Source: Methanoregula sp. (GTDB lineage Archaea; Halobacteriota; Methanomicrobia; Methanomicrobiales; Methanospirillaceae). Taken from it: a DNA stretch of 6,665 nucleotides. The first letter of the stretch is position 1. Every line of letters starts with the position of its first letter. The notes under the pieces were generated by a model, which did not search any database, had not been told where the DNA came from, and was given only the letters and a program-made list of their open reading frames with translations. Location of the stretch: contig NZ_PIZH01000095.1 of assembly GCF_002835825.1 (NCBI RefSeq), positions 1 to 6,665 of the forward strand, read 5' to 3'. Shown one piece after another: positions 1-6,275 of this stretch. The translations under genes and the position numbers were made by a program.

Positions 1-171
1 ACTGAAATTGTACACCCGGAAATACTCCGGCAACGAAGCAAAGAGACGCAGGACCACGAAAACCCCCCCGACAAGAGCAGCATACCTGCGGTGGAGACCA
101 GGTAGCAGGAATGCCAGAAAACCGGAACAGGAAAGCAGGACCAGATACTCGATCACTATACAGTTATCCAC
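1..171 (-). CDS. Partial N-terminus of a putative membrane protein, cut by the window edge
   Basis: Reading the minus strand from a GTG at 171-169 gives 57 open codons that run off the left edge. The peptide begins (M)DNCIVIEYLVLLS and has two strongly hydrophobic stretches, about residues 6-23 and 34-46. They are separated by a short polar turn (HRRY), as in the first two transmembrane helices of a polytopic membrane protein. Most codons end in G or C, as in uvrA and uvrC, whereas the opposite-strand reading of the same DNA is a low-complexity, Arg/Pro/Ser-rich shadow. I cannot name the family. The start is uncertain: a second GTG lies five codons later, no clear Shine-Dalgarno or TATA box fits the first, and an ATG at 203-201 would join this frame only if the T7 tract at 186-180 had one more base. 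The gene would be divergent from TFS. Confidence 0.45.
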   Translation of the reverse strand, partial: MDNCIVIEYLVLLSCSGFLAFLLPGLHRRYAALVGGVFVVLRLFASLPEYFRVYNFS

Positions 172-326
172 GCCGTACCAAAAAAAGGATTCCCATCAGG
201 CATACCCGGCACATGGGGGACGGCCTTCCCGCCTATCCCCCTCGCAATCTCCTCCTGCCCCGCTCTTGACCGGGAGTATCAGGATTACCCGAGAGTTAAT
301 CTTGTATCATCACGCATAGTATACCG
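172..326. other. Divergent intergenic spacer upstream of TFS
   Basis: This 155-nt spacer separates the partial minus-strand gene from TFS. It contains the TFS promoter at its right end. On the minus strand there is a strong purine-rich Shine-Dalgarno-like string (GGAGGAGATT, 256-247), but no convincing start codon lies at the right distance downstream of it. No RNA gene or repeat was seen. Confidence 0.4.
296..303 (+). promoter_or_regulatory. Candidate TATA box for TFS
   Basis: TTAATCTT, preceded by the purine-rich GAGAG, which could act as a BRE, is centred about 29 nt upstream of the TFS ATG at 327. Archaeal transcription usually starts about 22-27 nt after the box, so the mRNA would begin at or within a few bases of the ATG, giving a leaderless message. 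This agrees with the absence of a Shine-Dalgarno motif there. Confidence 0.45.
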
Positions 327-641
327 ATGTTTTGTCCTGAATGCAAATCTCTTATGATATCTTCCGGTGGCCAGCTCAAGTGCCGCAAGTGCGGCTATAT
401 CAGGAAGATCGAGTCCACCGACAATATGACAAAGAAGCGGGATCGCATCGAGAAGGAGATCATGATCGTCGATGACGAGGGGGAAAAAATCAGGACTCTC
501 CCGACGATCCAGATCAAGTGCCCCAAGTGCGGCAACAACCTTGCGTTCTGGTGGCTCCGCCAGCTCCGGGCTGCTGATGAAAGCGAGGTGCGTTTCTTCA
601 AGTGCACTGAGTGCGATCACACCTGGCGCCAGTACGACTGA
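327..641 (+). CDS. tfs: Transcription factor S (TFS), archaeal TFIIS/RPB9-like transcript cleavage factor
   Basis: This 104-residue protein has the full TFS layout. An N-terminal zinc ribbon uses C3, C6, C19 and C22 (MFCPECKSLM, then CRKC). A charged linker spans about residues 28-60. A C-terminal TFIIS-type zinc ribbon uses C65, C68, C93 and C96. The hairpin tip carries the acidic pair D84-E85 within RAADESE, the residues that enter the RNA polymerase active site and stimulate hydrolysis of backtracked RNA. This points to a cleavage-active TFS rather than an inhibitory paralogue that has lost the pair. Length matches the family's usual size of about 100-110 residues. The ATG at 327 is chosen because it puts C3/C6 in the usual place and lies about 29 nt after a TATA-like box. 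It converges on uvrC. No frameshift or missing ligand is seen. Confidence 0.95.
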   Translation: MFCPECKSLMISSGGQLKCRKCGYIRKIESTDNMTKKRDRIEKEIMIVDDEGEKIRTLPTIQIKCPKCGNNLAFWWLRQLRAADESEVRFFKCTECDHTWRQYD

Positions 642-664
642 GGCCGGGTCTTTCACCCAAACGC

Positions 665-670
665 TTTTTT
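665..670 (+). terminator. T6 tract, candidate terminator of TFS
   Basis: A run of six T on the coding strand starts 24 nt after the TFS stop codon. Archaeal RNA polymerase terminates at such oligo-T tracts, often without a hairpin. The position in a convergent spacer fits. Prediction only. Confidence 0.4.
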
Positions 671-673
671 CCC

Positions 674-721
674 ACGTTCCGGTTTTCGTACCCCGCGAGG
701 GGAAATTTTTGGCAGGAACGT
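674..721. repeat. Inverted repeat between convergent TFS and uvrC (candidate two-way terminator)
   Basis: ACGTTCC (674-680) pairs perfectly with GGAACGT (715-721). Inside them sits a second small hairpin, CCCC-GCGA-GGGG (691-702), with a GNRA-type tetraloop, flanked by TTTT (683-686) and AAA (703-705), which can also pair. The element can fold on either strand and lies between two convergent stop codons. That suits a transcription barrier or 3'-end structure for both genes. Function is inferred from position only. Confidence 0.35.
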
Positions 722-748
722 CCCTGGCCCCGCAACACCCTGCAACGA

Positions 749-2344
749 TCAAGTGTCTTTCTTCTTCCGTTTGCTGCCCGATGAGGTTGCACTGCCCACA
801 GCCGCCTTCTTCCGCAGGAGCCGGTTGTACGTAATCGCGAACCGGTGCGCCTCATCCCGGATCTCCTGGAGGTAGTGGAGTGCCATGCCTTTTTTGTCGA
901 GCTTCCGGGGCAGCATCTCTCCTTGGAGATACACATCCTCCTCCTGCTTGGCAAGGGCGATGACCGGGATGGTGAGGTCAAGGTCACGGAGAGATTCACC
1001 GGCTGCGGAAAGCTGCCCCTTCCCGCCATCGATGATGATCAGGTCAGGAAGTTCCCGGTCCTCGCGGATCAGCCGGTCGTACCGCCGCTTCACGATCTCG
1101 GCGATGGAAGCAAAATCGTCGATGCCTTCCACGGTTTTTATCTGGAACCTCCGGTAGTTCTTCTTGTCGGGAACACCGTTCCTGAACTGTACCATCGACC
1201 CGACCATCGCGGTGCCGGAGAGATGGGAGATATCGAAGCACTCGATCACGTCCGGGGAATCGGCAAGACCAAGGCTTGCCTGCAGGTCCTTAGTCTTCAT
1301 CTCGTTTTTCAAAAACGCGTACTCAAGGTTCTTCTGGACAAGGTCAAGCAGTTTTTTCTTCTCGCCGATCTTCGGCACCGTGATGTGGACTGCCTTCCCC
1401 TTGCGTTCAGAGAGATACGCGGCAAGGGCTTCATCTGTATCCTGGGACAGGATCAATTCAGAGGGGGGGACGCGGTCGGCGTAATACTGGACGAGAAACT
1501 CTTCGAAGAAGTCCTCGCGGTTATCGAACGAGTACTCCTGCTTGCCGGAGAGCAGGCCTTTCTCAACAGAGAAGACCATGAGGTAGACCGTATCATCGGC
1601 AATCGTGTACCCGATTACGTCCTGGTCCGTTTCCTTCGGCCTCTCGACGTGCTGGCGCTCGGAGAGCCGGGTGACGGCACCGATCTGGTTCCGCACAGAA
1701 AGCGCCTTCTCGTACTCCTCGCGTGCGGAATACTCCGCCATCTCCTCGCGGAGCGTATGGAGGAGTTCTGCGCTCTTCCCTTTCAGGAGTTCTGCGGCCC
1801 GGTCCACCTGCCGCTGGTACTCCTCCTGGCTGATCGCCCCGACGCACGGCCCGCTGCAGGTGTGCAGGTGGTGCCGGAGGCACGCACGCTTCGGGAGCCT
1901 GCGGCAGGACCGGACCAAAAAGATCTTCCGGACAATGCGGATCAGTTCATCACGCTCGGCAGCGGAAACGAACGGGCCGAAATACACCGATTCACCGGCC
2001 CCGGTGTGGCGGGCAATCCCAATCCGCGGGAACGGCTCGCGGGTCAGCTCGATGTACGCGTACCTCTTGGCATCCTTGAGGTCGATATTATACTTCGGCT
2101 GGTGCTTCTTGATCAGGTTGTTCTCCAAGAGAAACGCTTCGGTCTCGGTGTTGGTCACCACAACGCTGATGCGGGCAATGGCCGCAACAAGGCTCTGCGT
2201 CTTCCGGTCATGATCCTTCTTCTGGAAGTAACTGCTCACCCGCTTTTTTAAGTTCTTGGCCTTTCCGACATAGATGATCGTCCCGCCCTTGTCAAAGAAC
2301 TGGTAACAACCGGGGGCGGAAGGAAGGGTCGCGGTATCGAACAT
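749..2344 (-). CDS. uvrC: UvrABC system protein C (dual-incision nuclease), lacking the C-terminal HhH domain
   Basis: UvrC makes both incisions around a lesion in UvrB-bound DNA. From the ATG at 2344 the protein has 531 residues. A GIY-YIG nuclease domain occupies about 1-90 (GCYQF at 12-16, IYVGKAKNLKKR at 24-35, catalytic Glu at E74), for the 3' incision. A cysteine cluster follows (C147, C155, C163, C167). A UvrB-binding UVR-type helix lies at about 195-230. The RNase H-like domain spans about 360-505 with the Asp-Asp-His triad D371 (CFDISHLSG), D439 (LIIIDGGKGQL) and H500 (DEAHRF), for the 5' incision. After H500 only a basic Ser/Lys tail remains; the tandem helix-hairpin-helix DNA-binding domain of bacterial UvrC (about 600 residues) is absent. 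The frame is open to 2449, but the 35 extra residues (MAAAGASCRT...) are not UvrC-like, and a TATA-like box lies 30 nt before 2344. Confidence 0.95.
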   Translation of the reverse strand: MFDTATLPSAPGCYQFFDKGGTIIYVGKAKNLKKRVSSYFQKKDHDRKTQSLVAAIARISVVVTNTETEAFLLENNLIKKHQPKYNIDLKDAKRYAYIELTREPFPRIGIARHTGAGESVYFGPFVSAAERDELIRIVRKIFLVRSCRRLPKRACLRHHLHTCSGPCVGAISQEEYQRQVDRAAELLKGKSAELLHTLREEMAEYSAREEYEKALSVRNQIGAVTRLSERQHVERPKETDQDVIGYTIADDTVYLMVFSVEKGLLSGKQEYSFDNREDFFEEFLVQYYADRVPPSELILSQDTDEALAAYLSERKGKAVHITVPKIGEKKKLLDLVQKNLEYAFLKNEMKTKDLQASLGLADSPDVIECFDISHLSGTAMVGSMVQFRNGVPDKKNYRRFQIKTVEGIDDFASIAEIVKRRYDRLIREDRELPDLIIIDGGKGQLSAAGESLRDLDLTIPVIALAKQEEDVYLQGEMLPRKLDKKGMALHYLQEIRDEAHRFAITYNRLLRKKAAVGSATSSGSKRKKKDT

Positions 2345-2370
2345 GTGCTGTACTAGCGTCTCTTTCCGGG

Positions 2371-2378
2371 TTATTAAG
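2371..2378 (-). promoter_or_regulatory. Candidate TATA box for uvrC
   Basis: On the minus strand the sequence reads CTTAATAA, within ACCTTAATAACC. Its centre lies about 30 nt upstream of the ATG at 2344, which would put the transcription start at or just before the start codon (leaderless or nearly so). It lies inside the longer open frame that extends to 2449, which argues against the upstream start. Confidence 0.5.
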
Positions 2379-2394
2379 GTCTGGGGATGGCGCA

Positions 2395-2425
2395 GGGACC
2401 CCCGGGGATGCACGGCGGGGGTTCT
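2395..2425. repeat. GC-rich inverted repeat in the uvrC/TPR spacer
   Basis: ACCCCC (2398-2403) pairs with GGGGGT (2417-2422). With G-T wobbles the stem extends to 2395/2425, leaving a 13-nt loop. It lies upstream of both predicted promoters. It may be no more than a chance product of high GC content. Confidence 0.25.
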
Positions 2426-2446
2426 GCATGACGCTCCTGCTGCTGC

Positions 2447-2468
2447 CACTGCACCGGGAACTGCAGTG
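2447..2468. repeat. 7-bp perfect inverted repeat CACTGCA/TGCAGTG
   Basis: The arms at 2447-2453 and 2462-2468 are perfect complements around an 8-nt centre. The element ends 19 bp upstream of the candidate TPR-gene TATA box at 2488. It could be a binding site for a dimeric regulator. No known regulator motif is recognised. Confidence 0.3.
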
Positions 2469-2487
2469 CATCTCTGCTGCGCAAATG

Positions 2488-2495
2488 ACTAAATA
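2488..2495 (+). promoter_or_regulatory. Candidate TATA box for the TPR gene
   Basis: ACTAAATA is the only AT-rich octamer in the 70 nt upstream of the TPR start. Transcription would be expected to begin near 2516-2520, leaving a leader of about 40 nt that contains a Shine-Dalgarno region. That differs from the short-leader pattern inferred for TFS, uvrC and uvrA. Confidence 0.35.
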
Positions 2496-2514
2496 GCCGG
2501 CAGGGAATGATGTT

Positions 2515-2546
2515 CCTTTGTCCAACGTCCCGGGTGGGGACAAAGG
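2515..2546. repeat. 9-bp perfect inverted repeat at the predicted start of the TPR mRNA
   Basis: CCTTTGTCC (2515-2523) and GGACAAAGG (2538-2546) are perfect complements with a 14-nt centre. Two further U-G pairs could extend an RNA stem to 2513/2548. The left arm overlaps the predicted transcription start and the right arm abuts the purine-rich ribosome-binding region. It could be an operator in DNA or a leader hairpin in RNA. Confidence 0.4.
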
Positions 2547-2554
2547 GGGAGAGG
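2545..2554 (+). promoter_or_regulatory. Shine-Dalgarno region of the TPR gene
   Basis: The purine string GGGGGAGAGG ends 4 nt before the ATG at 2559, and its GGAG core is spaced 7 nt from it. This supports 2559 as the start. Its first bases are shared with the right arm of the inverted repeat at 2515-2546. Confidence 0.5.
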
Positions 2555-2558
2555 GTAT

Positions 2559-2813
2559 ATGGAATGGATCTATGCAAAGGGAATACCGATCGAGGCCCAG
2601 TACCTGTACCGGAAGGCACTGGACTATTCACAGCGCGGCAGGGACGACGAAGCGCTGAAATATCTCCGGCAGTCGGTGGTCATTGCACCCGGTTACGCAA
2701 AGGCGTTCTTCGAGATGGGCAACTGCTTTGCCCGGCTCGGCAGGTTTGACGAAGCACGGGAAAAATATGACCGGGCTACCCATATCAATCCGCTGGCGCC
2801 GGCCCGTTCGTGA
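2559..2813 (+). CDS. Small stand-alone tetratricopeptide repeat (TPR) protein
   Basis: The protein has 84 residues and consists almost wholly of two TPR units. The first spans about residues 13-46 (ALDYSQRGRDDEALKYLRQS, then the A-P turn in VIAPGY). The second spans about 47-80 (AFFEMGNCFARLGRFDEARE, then ATHINPLAPA). The family's small-large-small helix pattern is clear: a Gly-x-x-x-x-x-x-Gly helix A, then F/YDEA in helix B, then a Pro at the repeat boundary. There is no signal peptide or membrane segment, so it is probably a cytosolic scaffold or adaptor. TPRs bind peptides of partner proteins, and the partner cannot be read from sequence. The ATG at 2559 is supported by a Shine-Dalgarno region. 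It lies between uvrC and uvrA but on the opposite strand, so it is not in an operon with them, and a link to DNA repair would be guesswork. Confidence 0.85.
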   Translation: MEWIYAKGIPIEAQYLYRKALDYSQRGRDDEALKYLRQSVVIAPGYAKAFFEMGNCFARLGRFDEAREKYDRATHINPLAPARS

Positions 2814-2816
2814 TCA

Positions 2817-2821
2817 TTTTT
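2817..2821 (+). terminator. T5 tract after the TPR gene
   Basis: Five T residues follow 3 nt after the TPR stop codon, in the 32-nt spacer shared with the convergent uvrA. This is a weak candidate for an archaeal oligo-T terminator. No equivalent T-run is seen on the minus strand just after the uvrA stop. Confidence 0.3.
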
Positions 2822-2845
2822 CCGGCCGCACTACCGCTGCAGGAA

Positions 2846-5671
2846 TTACCGGGATGTGGCCGCAGGATTCCGGTCAAGCATCTCTTTAAGGAACTGCCCG
2901 GTGTAACTCCCGGCAACCGCTCCGACTTTTTCGGGAGTCCCGGTGGCCACGATCTTCCCGCCGGCATCGCCGCCTTCCGGCCCGATGTCGATGATGTGGT
3001 CGGCCGACTTGATCACATCCAGGTTGTGCTCGATCACGACCACGGTATTGCCCTTTTCCACGAGATCGTCAAGCACCTTGATCAGCTTCTTCGTGTCATC
3101 GAAGTGGAGCCCGGTTGTCGGTTCGTCCAGGAGATAAAGGGTCTTACCCGTTGCCCGCTTCGCGAGTTCGCGGGTGAGCTTGATCCGCTGCGCCTCGCCC
3201 CCCGAGAGGGTGGTCGAGCTCTGGCCGAGCTTGATGTAGTCGAGCCCGACCCGGGAGAGGGTCTCGAGTTTTGTCCGGATGGACGGAATGTTCTCGAAAT
3301 GCTTCATCGCCTCTTCCACGCTCATGTCAAGGACATCGGCAATGGACTTCCCCTTGTACTGGACTTCGAGCGTCTCGCGGTTGTACCGCTTGCCCTTGCA
3401 CTCCTCGCACTCGATGTACACATCGGGAAGGAAATTCATCTCGATCTTGATGAGCCCGTCGCCTTCGCAGGCCTCGCACCGGCCGCCCCGGATATTGAAC
3501 GAGAACCGGCCCGGCGCAAAGCCCCGCATCTTCGCTTCCTTGGTCTCAGCGAAGACCGTGCGGATCTCATCGAAGACTTTGGTGTAGGTTGCGGGGTTAG
3601 ACCGCGGGGTCTTCCCGATCGGGGACTGGTCGATCACGATCACTTTGTCGATCTCGGCATCGAAGACAATCCTGTCGTGCAGGCCGGCCTGCTCCCGGGA
3701 CTTGTTGATGATCTGCATCATGCCCTTGTAGAGCGTCTCGTACACGAGCGTGGACTTCCCGCTGCCCGAGACACCGGTGATGACCGTGAGGAGACCTATC
3801 GGGAACTTCACATCGATGTTCTTGAGGTTGTTCTCCCGGCAGCCCTTCACGGTGATGAACCGTTTCGATGTCCGGCGGGTTTTTGGCACATCGATCTCCT
3901 TTGCCCCGGAGAGGTACTGGCCGGTTAAGGACTTTTTGTTCTTCTCGATCTGCTTCGGGTTGCCCTCCGCAACCACATAGCCACCGTGCATCCCGGCGCC
4001 CGGGCCCATGTCGATGACATGCTCTGCGGACCGGATCATGTCCTCGTCGTGCTCGACCACAAGCACCGTGTTCCCGAGGTCGCGGAGCGCCCGGAGGGTC
4101 TCGATGAGTTTCCGGTTGTCCCGCTGGTGGAGCCCGATGGAGGGTTCGTCGAGCACGTACAGGACGCCCATGAGGTTCGAGCCGATCTGGGTGGCGAGCC
4201 GGATCCGCTGCGCTTCCCCGCCGGAGAGCGTCCCGGCATTCCGGGAGAGCGTGAGATACCCGAGGCCGACTTTTTCCAGAAAGTCAAGCCGGGACTGGAT
4301 CTCCTTCGTGATCTGCCGGGCAATCTCCTGCTCCCGGTCGGTCAGCTTCAGGTGGCGGAACCAGGCAGCGCTTCCGGAAACGGGCATGTCGGTGACATCG
4401 ATGATGGACTTCCCGTCAATCCGGACGGCGAGCACCTTGTCCTTGAGCCGCCGCCCGTTGCAGGCCGGGCAGGGAGAGACCCGCATGTAGCCTTCGAGCT
4501 CGCGTTTCCGCCAGTCCGACTGGGTCTGGGCATAGAGCCGGGCCGTCTGCGGGAGGAGACCTTCCCATTCCCCGGTGTGCGACCATTCGGCATCGCCGTT
4601 CTTCATGCTCATCTGGAACTTCATCCGCTTCGATGAGCCGAACATCAGCGCCTCGTACTGCTCCTTCGTGAGGTCCTTGATCGGCGTTAAGACCGAGAAG
4701 CCGTAGTTCTTTGCCACCGTTGCGAGGTACTGCCCCCGGAACCCGTCCATCGGGTTGCGGTACGGGGCGATGGCGCCGTCTGCGATGCACCGCTCCTTGT
4801 CCGGGATGATGAGGTCCGGGTCGAACTCCATCTTCACCCCGAGCCCGTGGCACTCCTCGCAGGCCCCGAACGGGCTGTTGAACGAGAACATCCGGGGCTG
4901 GAGTTCCTCGAATGCCATCCCGCAGACCGGGCAGGCCATGAGGGACGAGTACGTGGACTCCTTCCCTTCTTCATCGGCAACGAGCACGAGCCCCTCGGAC
5001 TTCTTTAAGCAGTTCTCCACAGCTTCTGCAAGCCGGGAGCGCTCGGACGAGTCCAGCCGGTCGATGACGATCTCGATGTTCTGCATCTTGTACCGGTCGA
5101 GCTTGATCTCCTCGTCGGTCCGGATGATCTTCCCGTTGACCCGGACCCGGGCATAGCCTTCCTTGTTGAGATCCTTTAAGAGCTGCTGGTACGTCCCCTT
5201 TTTCTGCCGGACAATGGGGGCGAGGACCGTGACCATCCCCGGGTGTTCGGCCGCGATCAGGTCGGCGATCTTATCGGGGGTCTGGGCGGCGATGGGGATA
5301 TTGTGCTCGGGACAGAACGGCGTCCCGATCCGGGCATAGAGGAGCCGGAGGTAATCGTAGATCTCCGTAACCGTCCCGACCGTTGAACGGGGGTTCTTGG
5401 AGGTTGTCTTCTGCTCGATCGAGATCGCCGGAGAGAGCCCGTCGATGAGGTCCACATCGGGCTTGTGCATGATGCCCAGGAACTGCCGGGCGTACGAGGA
5501 GAGCGACTCCACGTACCGGCGCTGGCCCTCAGCGTAGAGCGTGTCGAACGCGAGGGTGGATTTGCCGGAGCCGGAGACGCCGGTGATGACGACCAACTTG
5601 TCACGCGGGATCTCCACGCTGATATTTTTGAGGTTGTGCTGGCGGGCACCTTTGATGATGATATCTTTCAT
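2846..5671 (-). CDS. uvrA: UvrABC system protein A (damage-recognition ATPase)
   Basis: UvrA dimers scan DNA for bulky lesions and load UvrB. At 941 residues this is full length for the family. Two ABC ATPase modules are complete. Module I has a Walker A at 31-39 (GVSGSGKST), signature LSGGEAQRI at 482-490 and Walker B with DEP at 508-510. Module II has a Walker A at 633-641, signature at 822-830 and DEPTTGLH from 849. The structural zinc sites are intact: C247/C250 with C271/C274 in module I, and C732/C735 with C755/C758 in the C-terminal finger that contacts DNA. A further CPAC pair is at 401-404. The ATG at 5671 gives the usual N-terminus ([16 protein letters not shown]) and lies about 32 nt after a TATA-like box, with no clear Shine-Dalgarno. 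It is convergent with the TPR gene. uvrB is not in the window. No damage or frameshift is seen. Confidence 0.98.
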   Translation of the reverse strand: MKDIIIKGARQHNLKNISVEIPRDKLVVITGVSGSGKSTLAFDTLYAEGQRRYVESLSSYARQFLGIMHKPDVDLIDGLSPAISIEQKTTSKNPRSTVGTVTEIYDYLRLLYARIGTPFCPEHNIPIAAQTPDKIADLIAAEHPGMVTVLAPIVRQKKGTYQQLLKDLNKEGYARVRVNGKIIRTDEEIKLDRYKMQNIEIVIDRLDSSERSRLAEAVENCLKKSEGLVLVADEEGKESTYSSLMACPVCGMAFEELQPRMFSFNSPFGACEECHGLGVKMEFDPDLIIPDKERCIADGAIAPYRNPMDGFRGQYLATVAKNYGFSVLTPIKDLTKEQYEALMFGSSKRMKFQMSMKNGDAEWSHTGEWEGLLPQTARLYAQTQSDWRKRELEGYMRVSPCPACNGRRLKDKVLAVRIDGKSIIDVTDMPVSGSAAWFRHLKLTDREQEIARQITKEIQSRLDFLEKVGLGYLTLSRNAGTLSGGEAQRIRLATQIGSNLMGVLYVLDEPSIGLHQRDNRKLIETLRALRDLGNTVLVVEHDEDMIRSAEHVIDMGPGAGMHGGYVVAEGNPKQIEKNKKSLTGQYLSGAKEIDVPKTRRTSKRFITVKGCRENNLKNIDVKFPIGLLTVITGVSGSGKSTLVYETLYKGMMQIINKSREQAGLHDRIVFDAEIDKVIVIDQSPIGKTPRSNPATYTKVFDEIRTVFAETKEAKMRGFAPGRFSFNIRGGRCEACEGDGLIKIEMNFLPDVYIECEECKGKRYNRETLEVQYKGKSIADVLDMSVEEAMKHFENIPSIRTKLETLSRVGLDYIKLGQSSTTLSGGEAQRIKLTRELAKRATGKTLYLLDEPTTGLHFDDTKKLIKVLDDLVEKGNTVVVIEHNLDVIKSADHIIDIGPEGGDAGGKIVATGTPEKVGAVAGSYTGQFLKEMLDRNPAATSR

Positions 5672-5699
5672 GCTTGGTGCTCAGTCTGTTTAGCTCCGG

Positions 5700-5707
5700 T
5701 AGTTAAA
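5700..5707 (-). promoter_or_regulatory. Candidate TATA box for uvrA
   Basis: The minus strand reads TTTAACTA, centred about 32 nt upstream of the uvrA ATG at 5671. The predicted transcript would have a leader of only a few bases. The box gives uvrA its own promoter, separate from the DUF4411 gene that lies upstream on the same strand. Confidence 0.45.
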
Positions 5708-5758
5708 GGAGTAAGGTTCGGGGCATGAAAGTGAATCGCACAACCCTTTGAACAAACG

Positions 5759-6271
5759 TTACTGCGATGGCAGTGTAAGCTGCACGTGAAGCGCATGCAA
5801 CATCTCGAATGTGTTTAAATATGAAACACCAATCGCACGACACACATTCGGAATCTTAATCCTCCTTCGGATATTTGGATCATAGTATTCGTCGGAGACA
5901 ACAACATACCTCTTTGCCAGGGCATGAGCAATTAACCAGCCATCAGCTGCTTTAGCAAATTCGGCTTTTGCAAAGGCAGTATATTGGGGTTGCCCCAATG
6001 CCCACGTCATGACTCTTCCGTAAGCGTCGATAACATCCTGCTGATTGGTGGATTCGAACCATTCCTGGAAATTTGTATCCACCCATATCTTGAGATCATC
6101 TTTGCCCTTATCGATTTCAGTCTTAACCCTGTCAATCGATCTTACCGGGCCCTTCTGTGCATGAAAAATCAATCCGTCCCAATAACCGGGAGCGATACTG
6201 AAAGCATAATATCGCTTCGCAGACTCAATGAACGCATTAGCATCAAGTAAAAAGACAGGTTGTGAGGGCAT
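5759..6271 (-). CDS. DUF4411 family PIN-domain protein, probable toxin ribonuclease
   Basis: The 170-residue protein matches the DUF4411 branch of the PIN superfamily in length and motifs. It starts with a hydrophobic strand and LLDANAFI (catalytic D10), then the family-typical YY...PGYWDGL. Next comes SIDRVKTEI (E52), then AADGWLIAHAL (D110) and VVSDE (D127), followed by RRRIKIPNVC and a closing NTFEMLHAL. D10, E52, D110 and D127 form the four-acid metal site of PIN ribonucleases, so the active site looks intact. DUF4411 genes are commonly found next to an HTH plus ImmA/IrrE-type gene as a toxin-antitoxin pair, and a damaged member of that family lies 4 nt upstream here. A purine stretch (GGGATGAG) about 10 nt before the ATG may serve as ribosome-binding site. 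Codons are AT-ending far more often than in uvrA, suggesting acquisition. RNase activity and toxicity are inferred. Confidence 0.85.
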   Translation of the reverse strand: MPSQPVFLLDANAFIESAKRYYAFSIAPGYWDGLIFHAQKGPVRSIDRVKTEIDKGKDDLKIWVDTNFQEWFESTNQQDVIDAYGRVMTWALGQPQYTAFAKAEFAKAADGWLIAHALAKRYVVVSDEYYDPNIRRRIKIPNVCRAIGVSYLNTFEMLHALHVQLTLPSQ

Positions 6272-6275
6272 ACAA

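Larger units (their letters stand above)
2345..2558. other. Divergent regulatory spacer between uvrC and the TPR gene
   Basis: This 214-nt spacer contains a promoter for each flanking gene and three inverted repeats: a GC-rich one at 2395-2425, CACTGCA/TGCAGTG at 2447-2468, and CCTTTGTCC/GGACAAAGG at 2515-2546. The only open frame inside it on the plus strand is a 22-codon one at 2428-2496, rich in Leu, which I do not consider a gene. Confidence 0.45.

Noticed and set aside
247..256. Strong Shine-Dalgarno-like GGAGGAGATT on the minus strand
   Set aside because: No ATG or GTG follows at suitable spacing. The TTG overlapping its end opens only a frame of about 16 codons, so I do not call a leader peptide.
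8..319. 103-codon plus-strand open frame before TFS
   Set aside because: The translation is Arg/Pro/Ser/Thr-rich without structure, runs through the TFS promoter and has no ribosome-binding site. The minus strand gives a better coding reading for 1-171.
285..752. 155-codon minus-strand open frame over TFS
   Set aside because: It is antisense to TFS, whose eight zinc ligands and D-E pair are unmistakable. I also checked it as a possible continuation of UvrC carrying an HhH domain and found no such motif.
845..2251. 468-codon plus-strand open frame opposite uvrC
   Set aside because: It is the antisense shadow of uvrC, caused by GC-rich codons. The translation has no domain pattern, while the minus strand encodes UvrC with catalytic residues in place.
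2345..2449. 35-residue upstream extension of UvrC from a start at 2449
   Set aside because: The extra residues do not resemble UvrC N-termini, the segment contains the candidate TATA box, and the ATG at 2344 gives the normal family start just before the GIY-YIG domain.
2428..2496. 22-codon Leu-rich open frame (MTLLLLPLHRELQC...) in the uvrC/TPR spacer
   Set aside because: It has no good ribosome-binding site, overlaps an inverted repeat and the candidate TPR-gene TATA box, and is too short to judge by codon bias.
2810..3928. 372-codon plus-strand open frame opposite the 3' part of uvrA
   Set aside because: It is a shadow frame; the minus strand encodes the second ABC module and zinc finger of UvrA. 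Its Asp/Val/Leu-rich composition is typical of antisense GC-rich DNA.
3986..4636. 216-codon plus-strand open frame opposite the middle of uvrA
   Set aside because: It is a shadow of the first UvrA signature/Walker B region and has no promoter or independent support.
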